Shown here one piece after another: positions 27,398-37,140 of a stretch of DNA of 64,000 nt. The DNA is taken from the NCBI GenBank assembly GCA_037479115.1, contig JBBFLK010000002.1:62001-126000 (forward strand). The letters run 5' to 3'. A program made the position numbers and the translations under genes. The notes under the pieces were generated by a model, which saw only the letters and a program-made list of their open reading frames with translations, was not told the DNA's origin and did no database searches. Each line of letters begins with the position of its first letter. Position 1 is the first letter of the stretch. The stretch is from Anaerohalosphaeraceae bacterium. GTDB lineage: Bacteria > Planctomycetota > Phycisphaerae > Sedimentisphaerales > Anaerohalosphaeraceae.

Positions 27398-29959
27398 GTG
27401 AAAAACCATCGGCCTCAGGCCGACCCGATACGCCTTGAAATTGAGGCCCTACAGAACCAGCTGAAAGAAAAACGCCCTTTTGCAGAGCAAATCCTCCAGT
27501 CTTGTCCGCTCCTTCCGGCTGCCGGCGGATTTATGACAGGACTGATTCTCCAGAATTATACAAATCCCCCTTTATTCGTATGGTTTTTCGTCCTGATTTT
27601 CTCTGCGGCAGTTTCTGCTTTTACCGGGAAAATCCGCCGGCCAATCCACCGTCTCCAAGTCGTGCTTTTGACAGGCAGCACGGCCGCTTTGGCAGCAGGA
27701 GGGATTCGCCTGAAACTTTTCCAGACACCCTCTCCGCTGGACATCTGCCGCAGAACAGCATCCGTTCCCTCGCTGGCGACATTGGGAGGTCGGATTCTGT
27801 CTGAGCCGCAGATTGAAGACCGCCGGCAATGGGTTTTTGCCAAATACCAGTGGACTTCGCCGTCCACATCATTCCTTCTGGCTGTTGAAGAAACCCTCAC
27901 TACGGACGGCTGGCAGCGGGCGTGCGGCACCCTTGCTGTTTCTATCAATCAGTCAGTCCGCACACTCTCGGCCGGTCAGCGGATTCGATTTCACTGCACG
28001 CTTCAGAAGCCGCCGCCGCCAGATAATCCCGGGATGTTTGATTTTGCAGATTCCATGGCCGCCCGGGGGATTTTCCTGACGGCCGTCATTCCCGGCATCG
28101 AAGCCGTCGAAATCCTGCCGTGGGACAGGAAGGGACGCCGGCTTTCCGCCATTCAGCACTTCCGCAGCCGAGTCGCTGAATTTCTTCGCGCCTGGGGTGG
28201 GGAATATGAGGAGTTTTCCACTCTGCCCGATGTCCTGCTGCTCGGGAAACGCTCCGGACTTGATACCAAAATTCAGGCGGCCTTTCGCAAAACCGGTCTG
28301 GCCCATTTTATCAGTCTGTCGGGAATGCACGTAGGGATTCTGGCCGGTATTTTCTGGCAGGCGGGACGGCTCTTCGGAATCAGCAAACGCTTCCGTGCTG
28401 CGCTGTGTATGCTCCTGCTGCTGGCTTATGCCCTGCTGGTGCCGGCGCGGGCTCCGACGCTTCGGGCGGTTGTTTTTGCTCAGTTTTTCCTTTTGTCCGT
28501 GCTGCTCGGTCAGCATCCGCGTCCGCTGAACACCCTGTCTTTAACCGCTCTGCTTCTGCTGCTGTTCCGACCGATGGACCTTTTTACCGCGGGCTGGCAG
28601 CTCTCCTATGCTTCCGTGGCCGGCATTCTCTTTTTCTATGAACCGATTTTCCTCAATCTGTTTCGGCTGTTTCTGAACGCCCCCTTTTATCCCGTCCTCT
28701 CGGAGTCCCTCGTGGGTTCGTTTGTCTGCACGCTGTTTGAATCTATCCTGAAACTTCTGTCTGTCGGCTATGCCGCCTGGCTGGGAGGCGCCGGCATTCT
28801 GCTTTATCATTTCGGCTCATTGACGCCTCTTTCGGCCCTTTGGACGGTTCTGCTGTTTCCGCTGGTCTTTCTGATTCTGCTGACCGGCTTTCTGAAGATT
28901 CTCCTTCTGCCGCTGCTGCCGACAGCGGCGGCCGTTTGCAGTATCCTGCTGGACAGAGTGAGCGACGCCTTTTGCAGTCTGACCGTAAAAATCGCCCAGG
29001 CAAATCTTTTGTCTTTCCAGACAGGGCGCGTCGGGCTCGGACTGATTCTGCTTTTCTATTTGTGGCTTATCCTGACCCGAGGGCTTCCCGCCGGAACCAA
29101 AGGGAAATCCGCCCTTCTCTGGACCGGCACAGCCCTGCTCCTGCTGCTGCCTGCTGCGGTTCGCTTCAGCCGGCACCTTTCCACCGATTTGAAACTGACC
29201 TGTTTGTCAGTCGGTCATGGTCTGGCCGTCGTCGGACAGCTGCCCGGCGGCAAAACGTTTTTGTTTGATGCCGGTTCCATCACACGCAAAAATCCCGGCG
29301 AACGGATTGTCCTGCCCTACCTGCTCTCTGAGGGAATCGAATCGATTGATACCGCCGTCATCAGCCACGGGGATTTGGATCACTACAACGGCCTGCCGGA
29401 AATACTCTCCTCTGTGCCGACCCGGGCGGTCTATGTCAATCCCGGACTGCTTGAGCGGGCGGAGCGGTCGCGCGCCGCGGCCCAAATGAAAACCATTCTC
29501 CGGCAGGAAGGTCTTCTGCGTTCTTCGTTGGAGCTGCCGTCCTCTTTAGGAGCCGTCCGGCTGCACCGCCTTTGGCCGACTCCCTCTGTCCTTGAAGACC
29601 CCTCCATATCTGACAACAACAAATCCGAAGTGCTTCTGCTCGAATATGCCGGACGGAAGGTTTTGCTTTGCGGCGACATTGAGGAATTTGCCCAGCGGCA
29701 GCTCGGTCAGCTGGTTCCGGACTTGAAAGTCGATGTTCTGCTTCTGCCGCATCACGGGTCCGGACGAAACAATCTGCCCGGGTGGATTCGTCAGCTTCAG
29801 CCGTCCGTACGTCTGGTCAGCTGTGCACCGAACCGCCTGACTTCGGTACAGACACCGGACGACGGGGCCGCTGACTTTTATACCCCGATACACGGGGCTG
29901 TCAGTCTAAGAATAAAAGCCGACGGCACTCTGAGCACCGTCGGCTTTCTCAGTCCGTAA
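27398..29959 (+). CDS. comEC: ComEC/Rec2-family DNA uptake channel with metallo-beta-lactamase domain
   Basis: 853 residues starting at a GTG with AGGAGG upstream. The N-terminal part is DUF4131-like with two or three membrane helices. The central competence domain starts with LAHFISLSGMHVGIL near residue 305 and contains many membrane helices to about 590. The C-terminal metallo-beta-lactamase-like domain carries SHGDLDHYNGL and a later LLLPHHGSG, the expected metal-binding positions. The protein forms the inner-membrane channel for single-stranded DNA uptake in transformation. The last codons encode an intrinsic terminator stem at 29911-29948. No other com genes are adjacent, but a prepilin peptidase lies just downstream on the other strand. 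Confidence 0.92.
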   Translation: MKNHRPQADPIRLEIEALQNQLKEKRPFAEQILQSCPLLPAAGGFMTGLILQNYTNPPLFVWFFVLIFSAAVSAFTGKIRRPIHRLQVVLLTGSTAALAAGGIRLKLFQTPSPLDICRRTASVPSLATLGGRILSEPQIEDRRQWVFAKYQWTSPSTSFLLAVEETLTTDGWQRACGTLAVSINQSVRTLSAGQRIRFHCTLQKPPPPDNPGMFDFADSMAARGIFLTAVIPGIEAVEILPWDRKGRRLSAIQHFRSRVAEFLRAWGGEYEEFSTLPDVLLLGKRSGLDTKIQAAFRKTGLAHFISLSGMHVGILAGIFWQAGRLFGISKRFRAALCMLLLLAYALLVPARAPTLRAVVFAQFFLLSVLLGQHPRPLNTLSLTALLLLLFRPMDLFTAGWQLSYASVAGILFFYEPIFLNLFRLFLNAPFYPVLSESLVGSFVCTLFESILKLLSVGYAAWLGGAGILLYHFGSLTPLSALWTVLLFPLVFLILLTGFLKILLLPLLPTAAAVCSILLDRVSDAFCSLTVKIAQANLLSFQTGRVGLGLILLFYLWLILTRGLPAGTKGKSALLWTGTALLLLLPAAVRFSRHLSTDLKLTCLSVGHGLAVVGQLPGGKTFLFDAGSITRKNPGERIVLPYLLSEGIESIDTAVISHGDLDHYNGLPEILSSVPTRAVYVNPGLLERAERSRAAAQMKTILRQEGLLRSSLELPSSLGAVRLHRLWPTPSVLEDPSISDNNKSEVLLLEYAGRKVLLCGDIEEFAQRQLGQLVPDLKVDVLLLPHHGSGRNNLPGWIRQLQPSVRLVSCAPNRLTSVQTPDDGAADFYTPIHGAVSLRIKADGTLSTVGFLSP
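29911..29948. terminator. Intrinsic terminator inside the last codons of comEC, probably bidirectional
   Basis: AAAGCCGACGG (29915-29925) and CCGTCGGCTTT (29937-29947) form an 11-bp perfect stem. The minus-strand read-out ends in TTTTATT, so it fits the convergent OmpA-like gene ending at 29975. On the plus strand it lies before the comEC stop codon at 29957-29959. Confidence 0.8.
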
Positions 29960-29974
29960 AACAGATTGCCGGCT

Positions 29975-30655
29975 CTACCGCATATGAACGACAATCTCGA
30001 CTCGGCGGTTCTTGGCCTTGCCTGCCGCCGTGGCATTGGACGCCACCGGTCGGCTTTCGCCGCAGGCCACCGCCCGAATCTGACGCGGCGGAATGCCCTT
30101 GTTGACCAGATAACGCAGTACCGTCAAAGCACGGCCGGCCGACAGGTCCCAGTTGTCCTCCCATAGATTTTTCGTCTTGCGAATCGGGTCGGAATCGGTA
30201 TGACCGACGACATCAATCTGCCGCCCGGCATAACGCTCTCGAATCACCCGATAAATATGGTCCAGTTCTGCACTGGTTGTAGATTTCAGCTTGGCGCTGC
30301 CCGGTGCGAAAAGAATGGTATTTTCCAGTGTTACTGTAATCGTTCCGGCCTTTTCATCCACCGTCACTTCACCCACCTGGAAGCCCGTGGCAGAGGCCGG
30401 AGTCGCTTTTTTCTGGGCAATCTGCTTCTGCAGCTCTTCAATGGTCATCTGGCTCTGACTGAGCTGCTGGCTTAATTCGGCCTGCTTGGCGGACGTGCTG
30501 TCCAGAGAGGCAACACAGTTTTCATAGAGCCCTTTGAGATTCTGGTGCTCGACTTCCAGCGCTTTGTACTTTTTTTCCCAGTTCGTACAGCCGCTCAGAA
30601 AAGCAACCGCCGTCGTTATCAAAACCGCTCTCAACAACACTGTTTTCTTTGCCAT
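29975..30655 (-). CDS. OmpA/MotB-domain lipoprotein (Pal-like)
   Basis: 226 residues. A signal peptide with lipobox LSGC (Cys near residue 22) is followed by a coiled-coil segment at about 30-85 and a C-terminal OmpA-like peptidoglycan-binding domain (residues 105-225) with VVGHTDSDPI, NWDLSAGRALTVLRYLV and NRRVEIVV. It would tether the outer membrane to peptidoglycan. A GGAAAG Shine-Dalgarno sequence precedes the ATG. It converges on comEC, with the shared terminator inside comEC. Confidence 0.93.
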   Translation of the reverse strand: MAKKTVLLRAVLITTAVAFLSGCTNWEKKYKALEVEHQNLKGLYENCVASLDSTSAKQAELSQQLSQSQMTIEELQKQIAQKKATPASATGFQVGEVTVDEKAGTITVTLENTILFAPGSAKLKSTTSAELDHIYRVIRERYAGRQIDVVGHTDSDPIRKTKNLWEDNWDLSAGRALTVLRYLVNKGIPPRQIRAVACGESRPVASNATAAGKAKNRRVEIVVHMR

Positions 30656-30689
30656 ACTCGACTTTCCTTTCGCTTCCTATGCGACACTC

Positions 30690-31859
30690 TTATTCCAACC
30701 CGTAGAACCGATTCAGGTAAACCAAAATCCAATCGTGGAGAAGTATAACCAGCAAAACAGCACCTGACAAGAAAGGACCATAAGGAATTTGTCGGCTTTT
30801 TCTCGACAGCCATTGATAAAAAGCCCACAGCAAGCCGAAAAACGGAGCAACAAAAAAAGCCAGAACGACCCAGCCGGGTCCGATGACAGCACCCGCCGCA
30901 CCCATTAGGTGAACATCCCCTAAGCCCATCGCTTCCCGTCCGAAAACCAGCGTTCCGATAATGCGGGTAGCCCAAACGATTCCACCGCCGGCCAAATAGC
31001 CGGACAACGCTCCCATAAATCCATTGAAAAGCGGAATTTGCAGCAATTTTTCCCACCCTTCCGCCGCCGGAGAAAACCGCAGAAGCCCCCAGGCCGAAAG
31101 ACCGCCGATAAAAACCGGCGTCAAAAAGACAATCTCCTTAAGAATCTCACGGCGGTCGTCATAATCCGGGTCTTTCCTGTCCAGATTTTGGTCTTGCCGC
31201 TGTTCTTCGGCATAACTTGCCGGAATCCATCCTTTCTTCAGGGCCAGCAGAGAACATAACAAACCCGCTGCCGCCCCAAAGGAAATCCCTGCCCAATTTG
31301 GAGAAACAGAAGGGAAAAGTCCCGTATGGATCCCCTCCGGATTGACCTGAATAATCCAGCCGGCGGCCGCCGAACTGAGCAGCCCGACTGCTGTAACCAC
31401 CCAGCAAAGTGAAAGCGGAATCAGCCACAATTCCAAATCAATCGCCGAGGCCGCCAAGAAAGCAGCCGTCAGCACCATCACATTCACATAAAAAAGCCAG
31501 CCGCCGGAGAAAAAAAAACGCTCCAGCGGTCCATCCCCCGCCAGCCCTGTTTCCCGATACTCCCAGACAAAAAACCACAAATAAACCCCGGCAAACAAAA
31601 CGGCGGTCAACAGCTCAATAATCGGATAGCGGATCGAAATCGGTGCCCGGCATCCGCGGCAGCGGCCGCGCAGCAGAAGCCAGGAAAGCACAGGGATATT
31701 GTCATAAAAAGCGATTCGCAACCCGCAGGAAGGACATGATGACGGCGGGCTTACAATTGATTTATCCAGCGGAAGCCGGTAAATCACCACATTCAGGAAA
31801 CTGCCCACACAGGCCCCGAATGCAAAGACAAAAAGAAGCCAAATCCCTTCCGGCGTCAT
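30690..31859 (-). CDS. Prepilin peptidase (A24 family, PilD/TcpJ type)
   Basis: 389 residues and about eight membrane helices. The N-terminal methyltransferase half carries FGACVGSFLNVVIYRLP, the zinc-like CPSC-x20-CRGC cysteine pairs and YDNIPVLSWL. The aspartic peptidase residues are seen in SAIDLELWLIP and, in the C-terminal half, GLGDVHLMGAAGAVIG. A cytoplasmic insert of about 70 residues (SYAEEQRQDQNLDRKDPDYDDR) makes it longer than PilD. It processes type IV pilin and pseudopilin leaders. It fits the pseudopilin-like tail of the protein at 33219-35447 and ComEC nearby. Confidence 0.92.
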   Translation of the reverse strand: MTPEGIWLLFVFAFGACVGSFLNVVIYRLPLDKSIVSPPSSCPSCGLRIAFYDNIPVLSWLLLRGRCRGCRAPISIRYPIIELLTAVLFAGVYLWFFVWEYRETGLAGDGPLERFFFSGGWLFYVNVMVLTAAFLAASAIDLELWLIPLSLCWVVTAVGLLSSAAAGWIIQVNPEGIHTGLFPSVSPNWAGISFGAAAGLLCSLLALKKGWIPASYAEEQRQDQNLDRKDPDYDDRREILKEIVFLTPVFIGGLSAWGLLRFSPAAEGWEKLLQIPLFNGFMGALSGYLAGGGIVWATRIIGTLVFGREAMGLGDVHLMGAAGAVIGPGWVVLAFFVAPFFGLLWAFYQWLSRKSRQIPYGPFLSGAVLLVILLHDWILVYLNRFYGLE

Positions 31860-31886
31860 CCGTTATCCTTCCCTGAGGAGGTCTTC

Positions 31887-33140
31887 TTACCGCCCGCCTT
31901 TGGATTTTTTGGTCGGTTTTTCGGCATCCTGACGGCGAACCAGAGCGGCAACCTTCATCGGCAGTCCGAACAGACGGATAAAGCCGGTCGCATCCGTCGG
32001 GTTGTATTCATCACCCATCGTGAAACTGGCCAGCTTCGGGTTATACAGACTCTTCGGACTTTTCACACCCGCCAGCGTCGCCTGTCCCTTGAAGAGTTTC
32101 AGCCGCACTGTGCCCGTCACTGTTTCCTGCGTGACATTCACAAACGCATCCAGCGCCTCCCGCAGCGGCGAATACCACTGCCCGTAATAGACCAGCTCAG
32201 CATACCGCAGGGCCACCTGCTGCTTGTAATGCATCGTTTCCCGCTCGAGCGTGAGCATCTCCAGAGCCCGATGCGCCGTGGACAGAATCGTCCCGCCCGG
32301 TGTTTCATAGACTCCGCGGGATTTCATTCCGACCAGCCGGTTTTCCACAAGGTCCGCCTGCCCGATGCCGTGAAGTCCGCCGATTTCATTGAGCATCTCA
32401 ATCATCCGCACGCCGCCGACCGCCCGGCCGTTCAGTTTTACCGGAATCCCTTTTTCGAAATCAATCTGGACATAATCCGGCCGATTGGGCGTTTTGGATA
32501 CCGGACGCGTCAGGACAAACAAATGCTCCTGCGGCTCATTCCACGGGTCTTCCAAGTCCGCCCCCTCATGGCTGATATGCCAGAGATTGCGGTCTCGCGA
32601 ATAAATCTTTTTCTTGCTCTGCTGAATCGGGATGTTGTGCTTTCGGGCATATTCTACCGCCGCTTCCCGGCTGGTAAGCGTAAAATTCGGGTCTTTCCAG
32701 GGTGCAATAATCTTCAGTGTCGGGTCCAGCGCCATATAGGTCAGTTCAAACCGCACCTGGTCATTGCCCTTGCCGGTCGCCCCGTGCGCCACCGCCGTTG
32801 CACCGGTTTTGTGCGCCACATCGACCTGATGCTTGGCAATCAGCGGCCGGGCGATACTCGTTCCCAAAAGATATCCGTTCTCATAAACCGCACCGGCCTT
32901 GAGCATCGGCCACAGAAAATCCTCCACAAACTCCTTCCGCAAATCGCGAACGATGCACTGCACCGCTCCCGTCGCCAGGGCCTTTTTCTGAATCCCCTTC
33001 AGCTCATCTCCCTGCCCCAGCTCGGCGGCAAATGCCACAACGTCATAGCCGTAAGTTTCCTTCAGCCACGGCAGAATTACACTCGTATCCAGCCCCCCGC
33101 TGTATGCCAGTACAACCTTTTCCGCTTTTTTCTGAGCCAT
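31887..33140 (-). CDS. argG: Argininosuccinate synthase
   Basis: 417 residues, normal length. The ATP pyrophosphatase loop [10 protein letters not shown] lies near residue 12, and the citrulline/aspartate-binding segments GTSIARP and [12 protein letters not shown] follow. It condenses citrulline and aspartate in arginine biosynthesis. The start is ATG 33140, preceded by AGGAAA. A basic Lys/Arg-rich tail ends the protein. No other arginine gene is adjacent. Confidence 0.96.
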   Translation of the reverse strand: MAQKKAEKVVLAYSGGLDTSVILPWLKETYGYDVVAFAAELGQGDELKGIQKKALATGAVQCIVRDLRKEFVEDFLWPMLKAGAVYENGYLLGTSIARPLIAKHQVDVAHKTGATAVAHGATGKGNDQVRFELTYMALDPTLKIIAPWKDPNFTLTSREAAVEYARKHNIPIQQSKKKIYSRDRNLWHISHEGADLEDPWNEPQEHLFVLTRPVSKTPNRPDYVQIDFEKGIPVKLNGRAVGGVRMIEMLNEIGGLHGIGQADLVENRLVGMKSRGVYETPGGTILSTAHRALEMLTLERETMHYKQQVALRYAELVYYGQWYSPLREALDAFVNVTQETVTGTVRLKLFKGQATLAGVKSPKSLYNPKLASFTMGDEYNPTDATGFIRLFGLPMKVAALVRRQDAEKPTKKSKGGR

Positions 33141-33218
33141 TCTCGTTTCCTTTTCCTGACAATTCCTTCCTCTTGTTTGAAAAGAAATATTGTACTGCTG
33201 GACATCCGCCGGAACAAG

Positions 33219-35447
33219 TCATTTTTCCGCATCGGAATCCGGCGGAACCGAATCCAGCCCCAGACAGGCCGCTTCTTCCGACGGAATCGGACGCTTCAGG
33301 TTCTCATAGGTCTCGCGAACTTCTTTTTGCAGTCGGGCCAAATCAATTGCCTCAACACGACCATCCGCATACAGTACATTTACGCGGCTTTGACCAAATT
33401 GAGGATTTTCATAGGCGAGGACATTTCCGGGCGGACAAGAACGATTCTGGCCGGCAATATAAACATAATCCGGCCCCGAGAAGGAATCCGGCTTTGGATA
33501 GGGATTCTGGAGCACTTTCGGATTGAGATCCGCCTCCCGAACAAGCGTCTGAAGGTCCGGCGGATACGGCCCGTTGTGCTTGGTTGCATAAACCTGAAGT
33601 GCCAGCCAGATGTTTCTTAGGTTTGTCCCGGACACCACCCGTTGAGCGGTCTGCCGACTCTTGTTTACAGCCGGCATTAAAATTGCTGTTCCTGCTGCAA
33701 CCCCTGCAACAGAGGCCGCTCCGACATCCAGCCCCGGACCGATATAGCGGCTTTGCAGCCCGCGCGAATCCTGAACCATATACCCAACCGAAGGCGGAAA
33801 CTGACTGATATACGGTTCCAGATTGGGCAGCATCATCGGCAGCAGGAATCCTTCCTGAGCGGCCGCCATGGCCAGCATCGGCCAGACCTGCTGAAGCTGC
33901 ATCAGCCCCTGGCGAACCTGAAGCGCTGTATCCGCATACGACAGAAAGACTGCTGAAGCAGGATAGACACTCCGGACGGAGGAAAACTTCTCACGGCGGC
34001 AAAGTCCGCCCGCCGCCGAGGAATCCTGCAGACGAAGCAGCGTCTCTTTGGCCAGAACCGGATGGGTCGCCACAATCAGTTTGGAATTGCAAATCGCCCA
34101 AGAGGGCATCACCTGAGCCAATGCAAGCATCGGATGAACCCAAACGCAAACACTCCCCCCTTCCGGCAAAGTCTGAGTCTGTATCTGGAACTGGTCCGGG
34201 GCTTCTTTCTGAACAAAAGCGCCGAGCTGATTCAAAACTTTCTCCATCGTATCGGCCGACTTGATATCCGCCATGAAAACGGTTCCCCCTTGAGGCACCT
34301 GAGAAACGGTATAAGCCGGCATTAGATACCCCAGCACCGGACCGGTCAAGTTGTCCAAAAGGTCCCGGCGTATGGAAAAACCGGTCTGTTCTTCCGCCCC
34401 ACTCAGCGATTCGCAGAACTCCTGATAATCCTCCTCAGAGAGCACACTTTTGAGGAAATTGTGCATCCCGTCATACAGCCCTGCCCAGGAAAGAGAAAAG
34501 GCAAACGCCTCAAAGGCCCGCTCATCCGCCGCACACAAAACATCCGTTTTGACCGTCCCCAGATTCGACAGAAGCCCGCCGGAGCCGCCGTCTATCATCA
34601 GTCGTGATTCACTGCCGAAATTCTTCCCTTCGAAACCGGCGCACATCACGAACCGCCGCACTCTGTCCAGACCGGTCTGAGAAAGAATTTTCGCAAAGGT
34701 TTCCGCGTCTTCTCCGCTTCTCTCTGTCTGAAGACGGGCTCGGACTTTCGAAAAGAACAGGGCAAAATCACCATAGAGCACCAAGGCCTCTGTCCGTTCT
34801 GAAAAGCCCGACAAAGGATTCCGGTCAGACAAAGTCTGCCCCTTGCCGAATGTTTTGAGCAGCCGTCCCTGCGGGTCATTGAACGCCGCTGCCAAAACGG
34901 TATCCAGCCACGTCCAGTAAAAGAACTTCTCATAGGACTCCGCAATCGTCCAGACCCCGGTTCCTTCCAGCGGAACGGCAAAAGGGGTAAAGTGCAGTTC
35001 GCGGAATGCCTCCGTCAGAGCAGCTTCAAATTTCGCCTTATCCGCTCCGGCCTGCAAAACAAAAAACACGGAGACCTCCGCCGGGTCCTCTGAGCCGCTG
35101 CAGACACCGATGGCAAGCGGTTTTCGCAGACTCAGCTGGACCAGATTCAGCAGGCAATCCGTGCGACGGATGGCGTTCGGATCCTCCGAAGCGGCCCGAT
35201 TCCTGATTGCATGAAGAATCGCCTGATAAAAGGCCTGAACCTGCGGATCCTTCCAGATTTGCCCCAGATAACTTTGCTCAAAGGCCGGTGTCAGCGACTC
35301 GGTTCCGCTCCAGGCCGCCGCAAAAAGCGTGTCGGCAGGCAGCTTGCCCATCCACTCCGCCGCCGCTCCGGCGGAAACCTCCCTGACGGACAAGGAAAAA
35401 ACAACGACAGACAGCAAGACCGTCCCAAAACACTCCTTCGCCCTCAT
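33219..35447 (-). CDS. Large exported protein with pseudopilin-like C-terminal domain
   Basis: 742 residues from ATG 35447, which has a perfect AGGAGG Shine-Dalgarno sequence (an upstream GTG is less likely). The N-terminus is a signal peptide ending near SAGAAAE. The long central part is not a family I can name. It alternates alpha/beta segments such as DTLFAAAWSG and SVFFVLQAGADKAKF. Residues from about 600 resemble a GspG/DUF1559-type pseudopilin domain without its own leader: NLRNIWLALQVYATKHNGPYPP, then NPYPKPD and NVLYADGRVEAI. This arrangement is common in Planctomycetota exported proteins. Function is unknown, probably in the periplasm or at the surface. Confidence 0.8.
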   Translation of the reverse strand: MRAKECFGTVLLSVVVFSLSVREVSAGAAAEWMGKLPADTLFAAAWSGTESLTPAFEQSYLGQIWKDPQVQAFYQAILHAIRNRAASEDPNAIRRTDCLLNLVQLSLRKPLAIGVCSGSEDPAEVSVFFVLQAGADKAKFEAALTEAFRELHFTPFAVPLEGTGVWTIAESYEKFFYWTWLDTVLAAAFNDPQGRLLKTFGKGQTLSDRNPLSGFSERTEALVLYGDFALFFSKVRARLQTERSGEDAETFAKILSQTGLDRVRRFVMCAGFEGKNFGSESRLMIDGGSGGLLSNLGTVKTDVLCAADERAFEAFAFSLSWAGLYDGMHNFLKSVLSEEDYQEFCESLSGAEEQTGFSIRRDLLDNLTGPVLGYLMPAYTVSQVPQGGTVFMADIKSADTMEKVLNQLGAFVQKEAPDQFQIQTQTLPEGGSVCVWVHPMLALAQVMPSWAICNSKLIVATHPVLAKETLLRLQDSSAAGGLCRREKFSSVRSVYPASAVFLSYADTALQVRQGLMQLQQVWPMLAMAAAQEGFLLPMMLPNLEPYISQFPPSVGYMVQDSRGLQSRYIGPGLDVGAASVAGVAAGTAILMPAVNKSRQTAQRVVSGTNLRNIWLALQVYATKHNGPYPPDLQTLVREADLNPKVLQNPYPKPDSFSGPDYVYIAGQNRSCPPGNVLAYENPQFGQSRVNVLYADGRVEAIDLARLQKEVRETYENLKRPIPSEEAACLGLDSVPPDSDAEK

Positions 35448-35499
35448 AATATCCTCCTGACTCACCTTGTTTTTTTAAAACTGTTCTCCAACGCTGCGG

Positions 35500-37068
35500 C
35501 TATCTTACCCTCCCGGCGGGATGGAGGCAATCCAAAACAATCTGCCGAATCCGTTCAGAATCCGGCTCCACGCCCGTCAGGTGCCGATACTGCACAACGG
35601 CCTGTCGGATAAACATTTCCGCCCCGTTGACCACCCGTGCGCCGGCGGCCTTGGCCTCCCGCAGAAACCGGGTTTCCAGCGGCACATACACCGTATCAAA
35701 CGCCACTGTATCCGGTCCGAACACCTCCGCCGGCACCGGCGTGGAATCTGTGTTGGGGGCCATTCCCAAACTGGTGCAGTTGACGAAAATTCTGGCCCGG
35801 CTGTTGCGAATCTCCTCCAGCGGCGCCGCCCGACAGCCGAACTCCTCCGCCAAGGCGTGGGCCTTTTCCAGCGTTCGGTTATACACCGTCACCCGGCATC
35901 CGGCATCCATCAGCCCGACAATGACCGCCCGGGCCGCTCCGCCGGCTCCGATAACGGCCGCTTCCTGATTCCGCAGCTGTCTTTTTTCAATTCCGAGCGT
36001 TTCCATCAGGGCGTCCAAGGCCCCTGCACAATCTGTGTTATAAGCACTCAACAGACCGTTATGGCCGATTTTGACCGTGTTGGCCGCTCCTATCCGCTCC
36101 GCCAGCGGCTCCAGATATCCCCCTTCCCGATGCACAAACTCCATCGCCGCGCTCTTATGCGGCAGTGTGACCCCAACCCCACGAAAATCCAGCCAGGGAC
36201 GCTGAAGTATTGACTGAAGAAAAAGACTGAATTCCGCCTGTCCCCCTCCCACCTCCAGCGGCAGATGCAGGGCGTTGCGGCCCTGGGCTTCAAAACAGCC
36301 GTTATACACCGCCGGGCTCAGCGAATGCCCAATCGGATTTCCGATGATTCCATACAGTTCAGTTTGCTGATTGAGGGCATCCCACCGATACAGCGTCTTC
36401 ATTTTGCGAACTGGAATCTGTCCGGGTGCCGCCGACGTTCCCTCCTCCGGGCAGGCAAAGGTCAGAAAGCCGCCGAGTTTCTTCGCCAAAATCCGCGTAA
36501 TCATCCCCGCCTGGCCCATAGCAAAAACAACCAAATCCTCCTTCTCCTGATACAGCAGGTCCATCGCCTCAAAGCAATCGTTGATATGGCGGGCCGTATA
36601 AACCAATTTCACAACTGCTTCCGGACACAGGGTGCGCATGGCTTCATAACGAGCCGTTAAATCCTCAAAAGGACCGTGAAAATCGTGAGCGGAAAGAATC
36701 AGACGGCACGCCCGGAAACGGCGCAAAGCCGCCGTGAGCATCTCCTGAACACCGGGCTGAAGATACTGAGCAAATTCCCAATCAATAAAATCCGCTCCCG
36801 CCTCCATCGCCGCTGTCAGCACCTTCAGACGGTTCTCCGTCGGCCAGTCCGCCGAACCGCCTTCTGAAATATGCCGGCATGTCGCAATTACGGGCAGCCC
36901 TTTTTGCTTTACAAAACGCACCAAATCGGCGGCTGCCGCCTCGGTCTGATTTTTCAAAAAGTCCAGACGCAGTTCAATCGCTTCCGCCCCCTGACAGACC
37001 GACCGGTCAATCTGCTCCCGGGCTTCTGCTGCATTGTTTGCCGAAATAGAAACCGCCAGTATTGTCAT
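35500..37068 (-). CDS. aroDE: Bifunctional 3-dehydroquinate dehydratase (type I) / shikimate dehydrogenase
   Basis: 522 residues from ATG 37068 (a TTG ten codons upstream is possible). The N-terminal half is a type I dehydroquinase with ELRLDFL, the active-site His in LSAHDFHG and the Schiff-base Lys in VVKLVYTA. The C-terminal half is shikimate dehydrogenase with GNPIGHSLSPAVYN, GVTLPHK, GAANTV, YNTDCAGA and the NADP-binding GAGGAARAV. It carries out steps three and four of the shikimate pathway. The fusion is known from plants, chlamydiae and planctomycetes. It lies in a minus-strand run with an exported redoxin upstream. Confidence 0.95.
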   Translation of the reverse strand: MTILAVSISANNAAEAREQIDRSVCQGAEAIELRLDFLKNQTEAAAADLVRFVKQKGLPVIATCRHISEGGSADWPTENRLKVLTAAMEAGADFIDWEFAQYLQPGVQEMLTAALRRFRACRLILSAHDFHGPFEDLTARYEAMRTLCPEAVVKLVYTARHINDCFEAMDLLYQEKEDLVVFAMGQAGMITRILAKKLGGFLTFACPEEGTSAAPGQIPVRKMKTLYRWDALNQQTELYGIIGNPIGHSLSPAVYNGCFEAQGRNALHLPLEVGGGQAEFSLFLQSILQRPWLDFRGVGVTLPHKSAAMEFVHREGGYLEPLAERIGAANTVKIGHNGLLSAYNTDCAGALDALMETLGIEKRQLRNQEAAVIGAGGAARAVIVGLMDAGCRVTVYNRTLEKAHALAEEFGCRAAPLEEIRNSRARIFVNCTSLGMAPNTDSTPVPAEVFGPDTVAFDTVYVPLETRFLREAKAAGARVVNGAEMFIRQAVVQYRHLTGVEPDSERIRQIVLDCLHPAGRVR

Positions 37069-37140
37069 ACACAATGACAATAACCGGCGGTTGTGCAAAA
37101 TTCAAGACAAAACAGAGCCGATAAGCCCCCGCCTGTTTGT

